A stretch of DNA of 5,158 bases from Alcaligenaceae bacterium (GCA_029265335.1 JAJUJN010000182.1:1-5158), one strand, 5' to 3'; positions 1 to 5,158 are shown, counted from the stretch's first letter. A program made the numbers and translations. The notes: generated by a model from the letters alone, not told the origin.

Positions 1-449
1 ATGGCGCCTTCGGGCAGCAGGTAGAGCACCAGCGCGCGACCGCCTTGAACGGTGGGATAGTGGGCGCTTCCTGGGGGGTAGACTTTCCAGCCAGCCGGCG
101 TGCCGTCGAAGCGTGCTTCGCTGCCGTCTTGCGGCATGACGAGGTCGATCTCGCCATTGGGATGGGAATGGTGCGGGCCGCGCACATCGTCCATATCCAC
201 GACGTCCACCGAGAAACCAGCGTACTGGTCGGAAGGCTTGATGGCTCGACCATAACGCAGGCCGCCGGCTTCGTGTTGACAGAGCCAACCTTCCGCCACT
301 CCTTGTCGACAGAGGGCTTCGGTTTCCTGGAACCATTGGCTCTCAGGCCCATACTCGGTATTGAGCCAGCTCTCGGTCTGGGCATCGAGTGGCTTGCCGA
401 CCAGGGCGGCAGTAATCGACTGCATTTGCTCCAGAAATCGCTCATTCAT
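1..449 (-). CDS. DUF4863 / 4-hydroxylaminobenzoate lyase-like cupin protein (partial, C-terminus cut by window edge)
   Basis: Reading the minus strand from the ATG at 449-447 gives 149 codons with no stop before the window edge, so only the extreme C-terminus is probably missing (PnbB-type proteins are roughly 160 residues). The start is fixed by a strong AGGAGG ribosome binding site (plus-strand 457-462) 7 nt upstream. The protein starts MNERFLEQMQ. An N-terminal helical part with many Trp, Glu and Gln leads into a small beta-rich cupin-like core with the cluster GPHHSHPNGEID (His93, His94, His96, Glu100) and a later His130 in PPGSAHYPT, a plausible metal-binding set. I recognise the DUF4863 family, whose characterised member PnbB converts 4-hydroxylaminobenzoate to protocatechuate and ammonia. 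Members are often found beside box genes. No nitroaromatic gene is visible here, so the true role may be an accessory step in benzoyl-CoA metabolism. It is divergent from boxR and shares its control region. Family call fairly sure, function unknown. Confidence 0.82.
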   Translation of the reverse strand, partial: MNERFLEQMQSITAALVGKPLDAQTESWLNTEYGPESQWFQETEALCRQGVAEGWLCQHEAGGLRYGRAIKPSDQYAGFSVDVVDMDDVRGPHHSHPNGEIDLVMPQDGSEARFDGTPAGWKVYPPGSAHYPTVQGGRALVLYLLPEGA

Positions 450-474
450 GGCGCATCCTCCTGCAAGTAAAAGT

Positions 475-496
475 GGCCTGCATCTTGTTGCAGGCC
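475..496. promoter_or_regulatory. Probable BoxR operator: perfect 8-bp inverted repeat with TGCA-N6-TGCA
   Basis: GGCCTGCA (475-482) and TGCAGGCC (489-496) form a perfect 8-bp inverted repeat around a 6-bp spacer, placing two TGCA motifs at 479-482 and 489-492. TGCA repeats are the known recognition elements of the BzdR/BoxR regulator family in Azoarcus. The same TGCA-N6-TGCA arrangement occurs twice more, before boxC. The site lies in the divergent region between the DUF4863 gene and boxR. It overlaps the candidate boxR -35 and the transcribed leader of the minus-strand gene, which suggests autoregulation of boxR and co-regulation of its neighbour. Additional single TGCA motifs lie at 462-465, next to the minus-strand ribosome binding site, and at 514-517 within ATGCATGC. 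The repeat is certain; BoxR binding is inference. Confidence 0.7.
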
Positions 497-514
497 TTGA
501 TCATGAAATATTAT
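485..514 (+). promoter_or_regulatory. Candidate boxR promoter
   Basis: TATTAT (509-514) matches the -10 consensus at 5/6, with a weak -35 TTGTTG (485-490) 18 bp upstream. Transcription would start near 521, giving a leader of about 48 nt before the boxR ATG. The -35 lies inside the inverted repeat at 475-496, and the -10 abuts another TGCA at 514-517, as expected for an autorepressed regulator gene. The -35 is poor, so the call is tentative. Confidence 0.4.
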
Positions 515-539
515 GCATGCTAAACCGTAGAGACGTCAC
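510..539 (-). promoter_or_regulatory. Candidate sigma70 promoter for the divergent DUF4863 gene
   Basis: On the minus strand a CATAAT -10 hexamer (plus 510-515, 5/6 match to TATAAT) lies 18 bp from GTGACG (plus 534-539, 4/6 match to TTGACA). Transcription would begin near 503 and run through the inverted repeat at 475-496 into the gene starting at 449. A repressor on that repeat would sit just downstream of the start site. Prediction from hexamers only. Confidence 0.35.
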
Positions 540-568
540 TTCGTTCTCTGATCACACTACCGCCCATC

Positions 569-1483
569 ATGAAGTATTCTGCTGTTGGCGCCGTCGATGT
601 ACGCTCCGACCCCAATCTGAGAGATCCCGTGCTCACCGCGCTGGGCGATCGCATCCGCGATCTCCGGGCCCGGCGCGGCCTCACCCGCAAAGCGGCGGCG
701 CAAGCGGCTGGTATTTCCGAGCGCCATATGGCCAACCTGGAATCGGGCGCCGGCAACGCCACCATTCTCGTGTTGCATCAACTGGCAGCTGCCTTGCGCT
801 GCAGTCTGGCCGAGGTCGTCGGTGATGTCACGGCGTCCACCCCCGAATGGCTGTTGCTGCGGGAACTGCTCGTAGGGCGTAGTGAGGCCGAGCTGCATCG
901 GGCGCGTATCAGTCTCACCAATTTGTTCGATGGTGAACGCGATCACGCCGGTCGCCACAGCCGCATCGCCCTGATTGGCTTGCGGGGTGCGGGCAAGTCC
1001 ACCCTGGGGCGCATGCTGGCCGACGATCTCGGCTATCCCTTCGTGGAACTCAACCGCGAAATCGAACGGCTGGCCGGATGCAGCATTTCCGAGATACATT
1101 CCCTTTACGGGGCGAGTGCCTATCGGCGCTACGAGCGTCGCGCCCTCGAGGAAGTGGTGCAGGGCGACGACGAAGTGGTGCTGGCAACACCCGGGGGCCT
1201 GGTATCCGATGCCGCCAGCTTCAATATGCTGCTCACCAACTTCTTTACGATTTGGCTGAAAGCCGACCCCGAGGAGCATATGCGACGGGTGATCGAGCAA
1301 GGCGACTTCCGTCCCATGTCGGGCAGCCGCGAGGCCATGGAAGACCTCCGCCTCATTCTCACGGGGCGAGAGCCCTTCTACGCCAAGGCCGACCTTACCT
1401 TCGATACCGGTGTGCAACCGCTGCCCGAATGTTTTGAGGATTTCCGTCAGCGCGTGCGCCACGCACTGGCGATGAATCCCTAA
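569..1483 (+). CDS. boxR: BoxR: XRE-family transcriptional regulator with C-terminal shikimate-kinase-like domain
   Basis: The 304-residue product has the two-part architecture of BoxR/BzdR, the benzoyl-CoA-responsive repressors of benzoate degradation in Azoarcus and relatives. Residues about 24-82 are an XRE helix-turn-helix (RDLRARRGLTRKAAAQAAGIS, then ERHMANLESG). A linker of about 45 residues leads to a shikimate-kinase fold (about 132-302) with P-loop GLRGAGKST (137-145), YRRYE (185-189), PGG (208-210), FRP (247-249) and REPFY (267-271). By hand alignment to shikimate kinase, the DTD motif with the catalytic Asp is ELN here (160-162), so catalysis is probably lost while the pocket serves to sense benzoyl-CoA. 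The ATG at 569 has no clear Shine-Dalgarno. A GTG at 629 is in frame, just ahead of the HTH, but the full length fits the family better. boxR is divergent from the DUF4863 gene and 157 bp upstream of boxC, its likely main target. No clear terminator follows it. Confidence 0.93.
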   Translation: MKYSAVGAVDVRSDPNLRDPVLTALGDRIRDLRARRGLTRKAAAQAAGISERHMANLESGAGNATILVLHQLAAALRCSLAEVVGDVTASTPEWLLLRELLVGRSEAELHRARISLTNLFDGERDHAGRHSRIALIGLRGAGKSTLGRMLADDLGYPFVELNREIERLAGCSISEIHSLYGASAYRRYERRALEEVVQGDDEVVLATPGGLVSDAASFNMLLTNFFTIWLKADPEEHMRRVIEQGDFRPMSGSREAMEDLRLILTGREPFYAKADLTFDTGVQPLPECFEDFRQRVRHALAMNP

Positions 1484-1524
1484 CCCTACGGCCTGCCGCC
1501 AAGGTGCGGCCAAACTCTGGCGCA

Positions 1525-1538
1525 AGCAACAAAATGCA
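1525..1538. promoter_or_regulatory. Possible degenerate BoxR half-site upstream of the boxC promoter
   Basis: ATGCAT with TGCA at 1535-1538 lies upstream of the -35. Six bases to its left is AGCA (1525-1528), one mismatch from a full TGCA-N6-TGCA. The TGCA at 1535 is exactly 31 bp from that at 1566, which in turn is 31 bp from that at 1597, so the three lie on about the same helical face. It could be an auxiliary operator for looping or cooperative binding, or chance. Confidence 0.4.
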
Positions 1539-1547
1539 TTTGAGGTA

Positions 1548-1576
1548 TTGACACACTCGAGCACATGCAATATTGT
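1548..1576 (+). promoter_or_regulatory. Strong sigma70-type promoter for boxC (box operon)
   Basis: A perfect -35 TTGACA (1548-1553) is followed after an optimal 17-bp spacer by the -10 TATTGT (1571-1576, 4/6 match to TATAAT). Transcription should begin near 1583, leaving a leader of about 58 nt before the boxC ATG at 1641. The -10 is embedded in a TGCA-N6-TGCA motif and a second such motif follows the start site, a typical layout for repression by steric exclusion of RNA polymerase. Confidence 0.72.
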
Positions 1577-1579
1577 GCA
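1566..1579. promoter_or_regulatory. Probable BoxR operator 1, overlapping the boxC -10
   Basis: TGCA (1566-1569) and TGCA (1576-1579) are separated by 6 bp, with flanking bases making it ATGCA...TGCAT. The spacing is identical to the sites at 475-496 and 1597-1610. The motif completely covers the TATTGT -10 hexamer, so bound BoxR would block promoter opening. The core CAATATTG is itself palindromic. Binding is inferred from the TGCA preference of the BoxR/BzdR family. Confidence 0.7.
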
Positions 1580-1596
1580 TCCTACGATCAAAACGA

Positions 1597-1610
1597 TGCA
1601 CTACTTTGCA
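1597..1610. promoter_or_regulatory. Probable BoxR operator 2, just downstream of the boxC transcription start
   Basis: TGCA (1597-1600) and TGCA (1607-1610) are 6 bp apart and flanked as ATGCA...TGCAT. The site begins 31 bp after operator 1, about three helical turns, so two BoxR dimers could bind the same face cooperatively. It lies at about +15 to +28 relative to the predicted start, in a position to add to repression. Inference from motif and spacing. Confidence 0.66.
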
Positions 1611-1630
1611 TGTGGCCGTCACTGCCAGAT

Positions 1631-1636
1631 GAGGAA
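1631..1636 (+). promoter_or_regulatory. Ribosome binding site deciding the boxC start
   Basis: GAGGAA lies 4 nt before the ATG at 1641. The nearby in-frame ATG at 1629 overlaps this element and would have no Shine-Dalgarno of its own, so 1641 is preferred. Confidence 0.65.
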
Positions 1637-1640
1637 CATC

Positions 1641-3305
1641 ATGACGCAAAATCCCCCCGATACAACACCCAAGGTCGACTTTCGCACCGACCCCAGTCAA
1701 TACAAGCACTGGAAGCTATCCGTCGACGGAGAAGTGGCTACCCTGGCCATGGATGTCGATGAAGAAGGCGGTCTACGCCCAGGCTACAAGCTCAAGCTGA
1801 ATTCCTACGACCTCGGTGTGGATATCGAGCTGCATGACGCCATCCAGCGTATCCGGTTCGAACATCCCGAAGTGAGCACCGTGGTGGTCACCAGCCTGAA
1901 AGATCGCATCTTCTGCTCGGGCGCCAATATTTTCATGCTGGGCCTGTCGAGCCATGCCTGGAAGGTGAACTTCTGCAAGTTCACCAACGAAACCCGCAAC
2001 GGTCTGGAAGATTCCAGCCGTCATTCCAACCTCAAGTTCCTCGCCGCACTCAACGGAACCTGCGCGGGTGGCGGCTATGAGCTGGCTCTGGCGTGCGACC
2101 ACATCCTGTTGATCGACGACCGTTCCTCGGCCGTGTCGCTGCCCGAAGTGCCCCTGTTGGGTGTTCTGCCCGGCACCGGCGGCCTTACTCGCGTCACCGA
2201 CAAGCGCAAGGTTCGCCACGACCGTGCCGACATCTTCTGCACTACCTCCGAAGGTGTGCGGGGTCAGCGTGCAGTCGACTGGCGCCTGGTAGACGAAGTG
2301 GCCAAGTCGGGCAAGTTCGCCGAAGCGGTGCAGTCGCGTGCCGCAGCGCTGGCGGCCGAAGGTCGCAAGACTGGCGCCAAAGAGGGCGTGCAGCTCACCC
2401 GCGTCGAGCGCACCGACAGCGCTGATGGCGTTGAGTACCAATACGTGTCGGTTTCGATCGACCGCGCCCAGCGTGTGGCCAACTTCACCGTGAAGGCGCC
2501 CACTGAGGCTCAGCCCACCGACGTCGACGGTATCGTGGCGGCCGGCGACAAGTGGTGGCCTCTGCAAATGGCGCGCGAACTCGACGACGCCATTCTGCAC
2601 ATGCGCACCAACGAACTCACGATTGGCCTCTGGCAGCTGCGTACCGAAGGCGATCCCGCCGCCGTACTGGCCGTCGACGACACCATCAAGCAGCACGCCG
2701 ACCACTGGTTCGTGAAAGAAACCGTCGGCATGCTGCGTCGCACGCTGGCTCGCATCGACGTGTCTTCGCGTTCCCTCTTTGCCCTGATCGAGCCCGGTTC
2801 CTGCTTCGCCGGCACGTTGGCCGAACTGGCTTTCGCCGCCGACCGCTGCTACATGCAGGACGCCGAAGACAACGCCCCCACCCTGCAGCTGCACGACAGC
2901 AACTTCGGGCTGTACCCGATGATCACCGGTCAGTCCCGCCTGGCGCGTCGTTTCTACGACGAAGAAGAGCCGCTGGCCGCTGCCAAGGAGCAAGTGGGCA
3001 AAGCCATCGATCCCCGTACCGCCGAAGAGCTTGGGCTGGTCACCACCTCGCCCGATGACCTCGACTGGGCCGATGAAGTCCGTTTGGCTGTGGAAGAACG
3101 TGTGTCGATGTCGCCCGACGCGCTCACCGGCCTCGAGGCCAACCTGCGCTTCTGCGAACGTGAAACCATGGAAACGCGCATTTTTGGTCGTCTGTCGGCG
3201 TGGCAGAACTGGATTTTCAACCGACCCAACGCGGTCGGCGAGAAGGGCGCCCTGCAGGTATATGGCAAGGGCGAAACCGCAGAATTCGACTTCAAGCGAG
3301 TCTGA
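1641..3305 (+). CDS. boxC: BoxC: 2,3-epoxybenzoyl-CoA dihydrolase (benzoyl-CoA-dihydrodiol lyase)
   Basis: BoxC converts 2,3-epoxybenzoyl-CoA plus two waters to 3,4-didehydroadipyl-CoA semialdehyde and formate (EC 4.1.2.44), opening the ring without oxygen in the cytoplasm. From the ATG at 1641 the product is 554 residues, the usual size for this unusually long crotonase-superfamily enzyme. The first half carries the crotonase hallmarks: FCSGANIFMLG (91-101) and CAGGGYELAL (141-150) supply the CoA-binding and oxyanion-hole region, and LPEVPLLGVLPGTGG (167-181) has Glu169 at the position of a crotonase catalytic Glu by hand comparison. The second half (about 280-554) is a diverged second crotonase-like unit, including a segment resembling the oxyanion region (IEPGSCFAGTLAELAFAADRCY). 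An in-frame TTG at 1548 lies in the -35 and is rejected as a start. The gene has its own promoter and operators and is followed 48 bp later by boxB, probably on the same transcript. Confidence 0.95.
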   Translation: MTQNPPDTTPKVDFRTDPSQYKHWKLSVDGEVATLAMDVDEEGGLRPGYKLKLNSYDLGVDIELHDAIQRIRFEHPEVSTVVVTSLKDRIFCSGANIFMLGLSSHAWKVNFCKFTNETRNGLEDSSRHSNLKFLAALNGTCAGGGYELALACDHILLIDDRSSAVSLPEVPLLGVLPGTGGLTRVTDKRKVRHDRADIFCTTSEGVRGQRAVDWRLVDEVAKSGKFAEAVQSRAAALAAEGRKTGAKEGVQLTRVERTDSADGVEYQYVSVSIDRAQRVANFTVKAPTEAQPTDVDGIVAAGDKWWPLQMARELDDAILHMRTNELTIGLWQLRTEGDPAAVLAVDDTIKQHADHWFVKETVGMLRRTLARIDVSSRSLFALIEPGSCFAGTLAELAFAADRCYMQDAEDNAPTLQLHDSNFGLYPMITGQSRLARRFYDEEEPLAAAKEQVGKAIDPRTAEELGLVTTSPDDLDWADEVRLAVEERVSMSPDALTGLEANLRFCERETMETRIFGRLSAWQNWIFNRPNAVGEKGALQVYGKGETAEFDFKRV

Positions 3306-3340
3306 CCTCGCGAAGCACGAAGGGTCTGGCAACTTTTTTT

Positions 3341-3344
3341 GGAG
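3341..3344 (+). promoter_or_regulatory. Ribosome binding site for boxB
   Basis: GGAG directly follows a run of seven T (3334-3340) and lies 9 nt before the ATG at 3354, a slightly long but workable spacing. The in-frame TTG at 3339 overlaps it and so is unlikely to be the start. The T run may help keep the site unstructured. Confidence 0.55.
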
Positions 3345-3353
3345 TACCCGAAA

Positions 3354-4784
3354 ATGGCTGGTATCAATTACAGCGACAAGATTCCGAACAACGTGAATCT
3401 GGCTGAAGATCGCACGCTGCAGCGCGCACTGGAGCACTGGCAGCCCAACTACCTGAAGTGGTGGCACGACATGGGCCCCGAAGGCGCCCAGGATTACGAT
3501 GTGTACCTGCGTACCGCGATCAGTGTCGACCCCAAGGGCTGGGCTCACTTTGATTACGTGAAAATGCCCGATTACCGCTGGGGCATCTTCCTCAACCCCG
3601 CAGAAGAAGGCCGCACCATTCATTTTGGTGAGAACAAGGGCAAGCCGGTCTGGAACGAGGTTCCTGGCGAGCACCGTGCCAACCTGCGTCGCATCATCGT
3701 CACCCAGGGCGACACCGAGCCGGCGTCGGTGGAACAGCAGCGTCACTTGGGGCTCACCGCCCCGTCGCTCTACGACCTCCGCAACCTGTTCCAGGTGAAC
3801 GTCGAAGAAGGTCGCCACCTGTGGGCCATGGTGTATCTGCTGCATCGCTATTTTGGTCGCGATGGCCGCGAAGAAGCCGAAGCACTGCTCGAGCGCAGCT
3901 CCGGTGACGAAGACAACCCACGCATCCTCACGGCGTTCAACGAAAAGACGCCCGACTGGCTATCGTTCTTCATGTTCACTTACTTCACCGACCGCGACGG
4001 CAAGTTCCAGCTGGCATCGTTGGCCGAGTCGAGCTTCGATCCGCTGGCGCGCACCACGCGTTTCATGCTCACCGAAGAAGCCCACCACATGTTTGTGGGT
4101 GAGTCGGGCGTGGCACGTGTGATTCAGCGTACCTGTGACGTCATGAAGTCGATCGGCAGCGACGACCCTGAAAAGGTTCGCGCGGCCGGAGCCATCGACC
4201 TGCAAACCATTCAGCGCTACATCAACTTCCACTTCAGCGTCACGATCGACCTCTTTGGTGCAGACCAGTCGTCCAACGCGGCACTGTTCTACTCCGCCGG
4301 TCTCAAGGGTCGCTACGAGGAAGGCAAGCGCGAAGACGACCACTTGCTGAAAGACGACTCCTACCCGGTGCTCGAGGTGGTAGACGGTCAGCTGGTCGAG
4401 AAAGAAGTGCCCATGCTCAACGCGCTCAACGAAGTCCTGCGCGACGACTTCATCCGTGACTCGGTCGCCGGCGTGAACCGCTGGAACCGCATCATCGAAA
4501 AAGCCGGCTTCTCGTATCGCCTCACCGTGCCGCACAAAGCGTTCAACCGCAAGATCGGTACGCTGGCGGGTATCCATGTGTCGCCCGACGGCAAGGTGAT
4601 TTCCGAAGAAGAGTTCAACCGTCTGTCGCCGCAGTGGCTGGCTACCCAGGAAGACCGCGAGTTCGTGGCTTCGCTCATGACCAATCGTGTGGTTGAGCCA
4701 GGTAAGTTCGCCAACTGGATTTCGCCGCCCCCCATGGGCGTGAACCGTCAACCGCTCGATTTCGAGTACGTTCGTTTCAACTGA
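3354..4784 (+). CDS. boxB: BoxB: benzoyl-CoA 2,3-epoxidase, di-iron oxygenase component
   Basis: BoxB uses O2 and electrons relayed by BoxA from NADPH to form 2,3-epoxybenzoyl-CoA (EC 1.14.13.208). The product is 476 residues from the ATG at 3354, matching the family. It looks ferritin-like, mostly helical, with two E-x-x-H di-iron elements: VNVEEGRHLWAMVY (149-161; Glu151/152, His155) and MLTEEAHHMFVGES (238-251; Glu241/242, His244/245). Further acidic positions in adjoining helices, such as those around 120-127 and 211-226, probably complete the metal site. The N-terminal segment is rich in Trp and Tyr (WWHDM, FDYVKMPDYRWGIF). The C-terminus ends LDFEYVRFN. No signal peptide or membrane segment is seen. 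The gene lies 48 bp after boxC and 150 bp before boxA. Its role depends on BoxA, whose gene follows. Confidence 0.96.
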   Translation: MAGINYSDKIPNNVNLAEDRTLQRALEHWQPNYLKWWHDMGPEGAQDYDVYLRTAISVDPKGWAHFDYVKMPDYRWGIFLNPAEEGRTIHFGENKGKPVWNEVPGEHRANLRRIIVTQGDTEPASVEQQRHLGLTAPSLYDLRNLFQVNVEEGRHLWAMVYLLHRYFGRDGREEAEALLERSSGDEDNPRILTAFNEKTPDWLSFFMFTYFTDRDGKFQLASLAESSFDPLARTTRFMLTEEAHHMFVGESGVARVIQRTCDVMKSIGSDDPEKVRAAGAIDLQTIQRYINFHFSVTIDLFGADQSSNAALFYSAGLKGRYEEGKREDDHLLKDDSYPVLEVVDGQLVEKEVPMLNALNEVLRDDFIRDSVAGVNRWNRIIEKAGFSYRLTVPHKAFNRKIGTLAGIHVSPDGKVISEEEFNRLSPQWLATQEDREFVASLMTNRVVEPGKFANWISPPPMGVNRQPLDFEYVRFN

Positions 4785-4801
4785 TCGGTTAGCCGGGGCA
4801 A

Positions 4802-4827
4802 TTAAGGCAGCGCATATGCTGCCTTAA
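4802..4827. repeat. Perfect 10-bp inverted repeat (stem-loop) after boxB
   Basis: TTAAGGCAGC (4802-4811) pairs perfectly with GCTGCCTTAA (4818-4827) around a 6-nt loop, starting 17 nt after the boxB stop. No T-run follows, so it is not a standard intrinsic terminator by itself. It may stabilise the 3' end of the boxCB message or mark an RNA processing point. The repeat is certain, its role is not. Confidence 0.75.
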
Positions 4828-4831
4828 ATGC

Positions 4832-4863
4832 CACCGCTGACCTGAGTCAGCGGTGCGGCTTTT
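4832..4863 (+). terminator. Terminator-like stem-loop between boxB and boxA
   Basis: CACCGCTGA (4832-4840) pairs perfectly with TCAGCGGTG (4847-4855) around a 6-nt loop. GCGGC and then only four T (4860-4863) follow. The stem is strong and GC-rich but the U-tract is short and offset by 4 nt, suggesting partial termination or attenuation rather than a full stop. Confidence 0.5.
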
Positions 4864-4871
4864 CGCTCTGC

Positions 4872-4918
4872 GCCGTTGGCCGGGTCTGCTCCAAGCACCA
4901 ACCCGCCACGGCTTTTTT
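4872..4918 (+). terminator. Possible weak intrinsic terminator just ahead of boxA
   Basis: GCCGT (4872-4876) pairs with ACGGC (4908-4912), and inside it CGGGT (4881-4885) pairs with ACCCG (4901-4905), with an asymmetric internal loop and a 15-nt apical loop. Six T (4913-4918) follow at once. The U-tract is better than that of the preceding stem-loop but the stem is interrupted. It ends only 5 nt before the boxA ribosome binding site, so it could also modulate boxA translation. Confidence 0.35.
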
Positions 4919-4923
4919 GTCTC

Positions 4924-4929
4924 AGGAGG
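4924..4929 (+). promoter_or_regulatory. Strong ribosome binding site for boxA
   Basis: A full AGGAGG sits 5 nt before the ATG at 4935 and fixes the boxA start. It is the strongest plus-strand Shine-Dalgarno in the window, stronger than those of boxC and boxB, which might offset reduced transcription past the stem-loops upstream. Confidence 0.75.
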
Positions 4930-4934
4930 TTCGC

Positions 4935-5158
4935 ATGGCCAACTCCGGCTCTACTGTGATCCGACAACACCTCATCGATCCCGAGATCTGCATTCGCTGC
5001 AACACCTGCGAAGAGGCCTGTCCGATCGACGCGATTACCCACGATTCCAACAACTATGTTGTGCGCCCGGACGTTTGCAATGGCTGTATGGCTTGCGTAC
5101 CCCCTTGTCCCACTGGCGCCATCGACAACTGGCACATGATGCTGCGCGAAGAGGCATA
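4935..5158 (+). CDS. boxA: BoxA: benzoyl-CoA epoxidase reductase component, N-terminal ferredoxin part (partial, cut by window end)
   Basis: BoxA is the NADPH-dependent iron-sulfur flavoprotein that delivers electrons to BoxB. Only the first 74 residues lie in the window, and the reading frame is open at the edge. They contain two ferredoxin-type [4Fe-4S] motifs: [12 protein letters not shown] (Cys19, 22, 25, 29) and [12 protein letters not shown] (Cys48, 51, 54, 58), each of the form C-x2-C-x2-C-x3-C-P. The FAD/NADPH-binding reductase domain expected after this (full length about 400 residues in the family) is outside the window and cannot be verified. A stand-alone 2[4Fe-4S] ferredoxin would look similar over this stretch, but the position directly after boxC-boxB and the BoxA-like start ([20 protein letters not shown]) favour BoxA. 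The 150-bp gap with stem-loops before it may lower its expression relative to boxCB. Confidence 0.88.
   Translation, partial: MANSGSTVIRQHLIDPEICIRCNTCEEACPIDAITHDSNNYVVRPDVCNGCMACVPPCPTGAIDNWHMMLREEA

Noticed and set aside
569..1483. Shikimate kinase (aroK) as the function of the boxR product
   Set aside because: An N-terminal helix-turn-helix is fused to the domain, the catalytic Asp position is Asn, and the neighbours are benzoyl-CoA degradation genes.
1490..1511. Stem-loop after boxR (GCCGC/GCGGC) as a terminator
   Set aside because: The stem is only 5 bp and no T-run follows, so read-through from boxR into boxC cannot be excluded.
557..1591. Minus-strand open frame of 344 codons over boxR
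   Set aside because: It is antisense to boxR and extends into the boxC promoter; the translation has no recognisable family and is best explained as a codon-bias shadow.
1548..1640. N-terminal extension of boxC from TTG 1548 or ATG 1629
   Set aside because: TTG 1548 is the -35 hexamer, and the extension would be translated through the promoter and operators. ATG 1629 has no Shine-Dalgarno, whereas 1641 does and gives the family-typical length.
3304..3340. Terminator between boxC and boxB because of the T7 run
   Set aside because: Only a weak 4-bp GACC/GGTC pairing precedes it and the T-run abuts the boxB ribosome binding site; the genes are most simply co-transcribed.
3339..3353. Upstream TTG start for boxB
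   Set aside because: It overlaps the GGAG ribosome binding site; the ATG at 3354 gives the usual BoxB N-terminus.
1773..3845. Long open frame of 690 codons on the minus strand
   Set aside because: It lies antisense to boxC and the start of boxB, both well supported by family motifs. Long antisense frames are expected in GC-rich genes with strong third-position bias, and its translation shows no recognisable domain.
4792..4820. Promoter for boxA using TATGCT (4815-4820) as -10
   Set aside because: The hexamer is part of the 10-bp inverted repeat and there is no acceptable -35 at the right distance.

Overview
This window carries most of an aerobic 'hybrid' benzoate pathway locus, the box (benzoyl-CoA oxidation) cluster. 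In this pathway benzoate is first activated to benzoyl-CoA, the ring is then epoxidised with O2, and it is opened non-oxygenolytically. Gene content, high-GC third codon positions and the combination of an XRE/shikimate-kinase-like BoxR with boxC-boxB-boxA point to a betaproteobacterium of the Azoarcus/Thauera/Burkholderiales type. That assignment is inference from gene families, not a database match.

Layout. At the left edge, on the minus strand, is a nearly complete gene for a small cupin-like DUF4863 protein (PnbB/4-hydroxylaminobenzoate lyase family). It runs off the window at its C-terminus. A divergent intergenic region of about 120 bp (450-568) separates it from boxR on the plus strand and holds a perfect 8-bp inverted repeat containing TGCA-N6-TGCA. 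BoxR (569-1483) joins an N-terminal helix-turn-helix to a C-terminal shikimate-kinase-like domain. The boxR-boxC gap (1484-1640) has a strong sigma70-type promoter (TTGACA-N17-TATTGT) overlaid by two further TGCA-N6-TGCA motifs, plus an upstream TGCA in the same 31-bp register. boxC (1641-3305) and boxB (3354-4784) follow closely. After boxB comes a 150-bp gap with three successive stem-loops, and then boxA (4935 to the window end), of which only the N-terminal double [4Fe-4S] ferredoxin part is visible.

How it works together. BoxA, an NADPH-dependent iron-sulfur flavoprotein in characterised systems, supplies electrons to the di-iron epoxidase BoxB, which makes 2,3-epoxybenzoyl-CoA. BoxC opens the ring, releasing formate and 3,4-didehydroadipyl-CoA semialdehyde. 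BoxR is expected to repress the cluster by binding the TGCA motifs and to release them when benzoyl-CoA binds its kinase-like domain. The ligase, aldehyde dehydrogenase and beta-oxidation genes must lie outside the window.

Novelty. The enzymatic core is a known system, and I see no undescribed machinery, mobile element, CRISPR array or RNA gene. The points most worth following are the operator architecture, the lost catalytic Asp in the BoxR kinase-like domain, the unexplained DUF4863 neighbour, and the stem-loop series between boxB and boxA.
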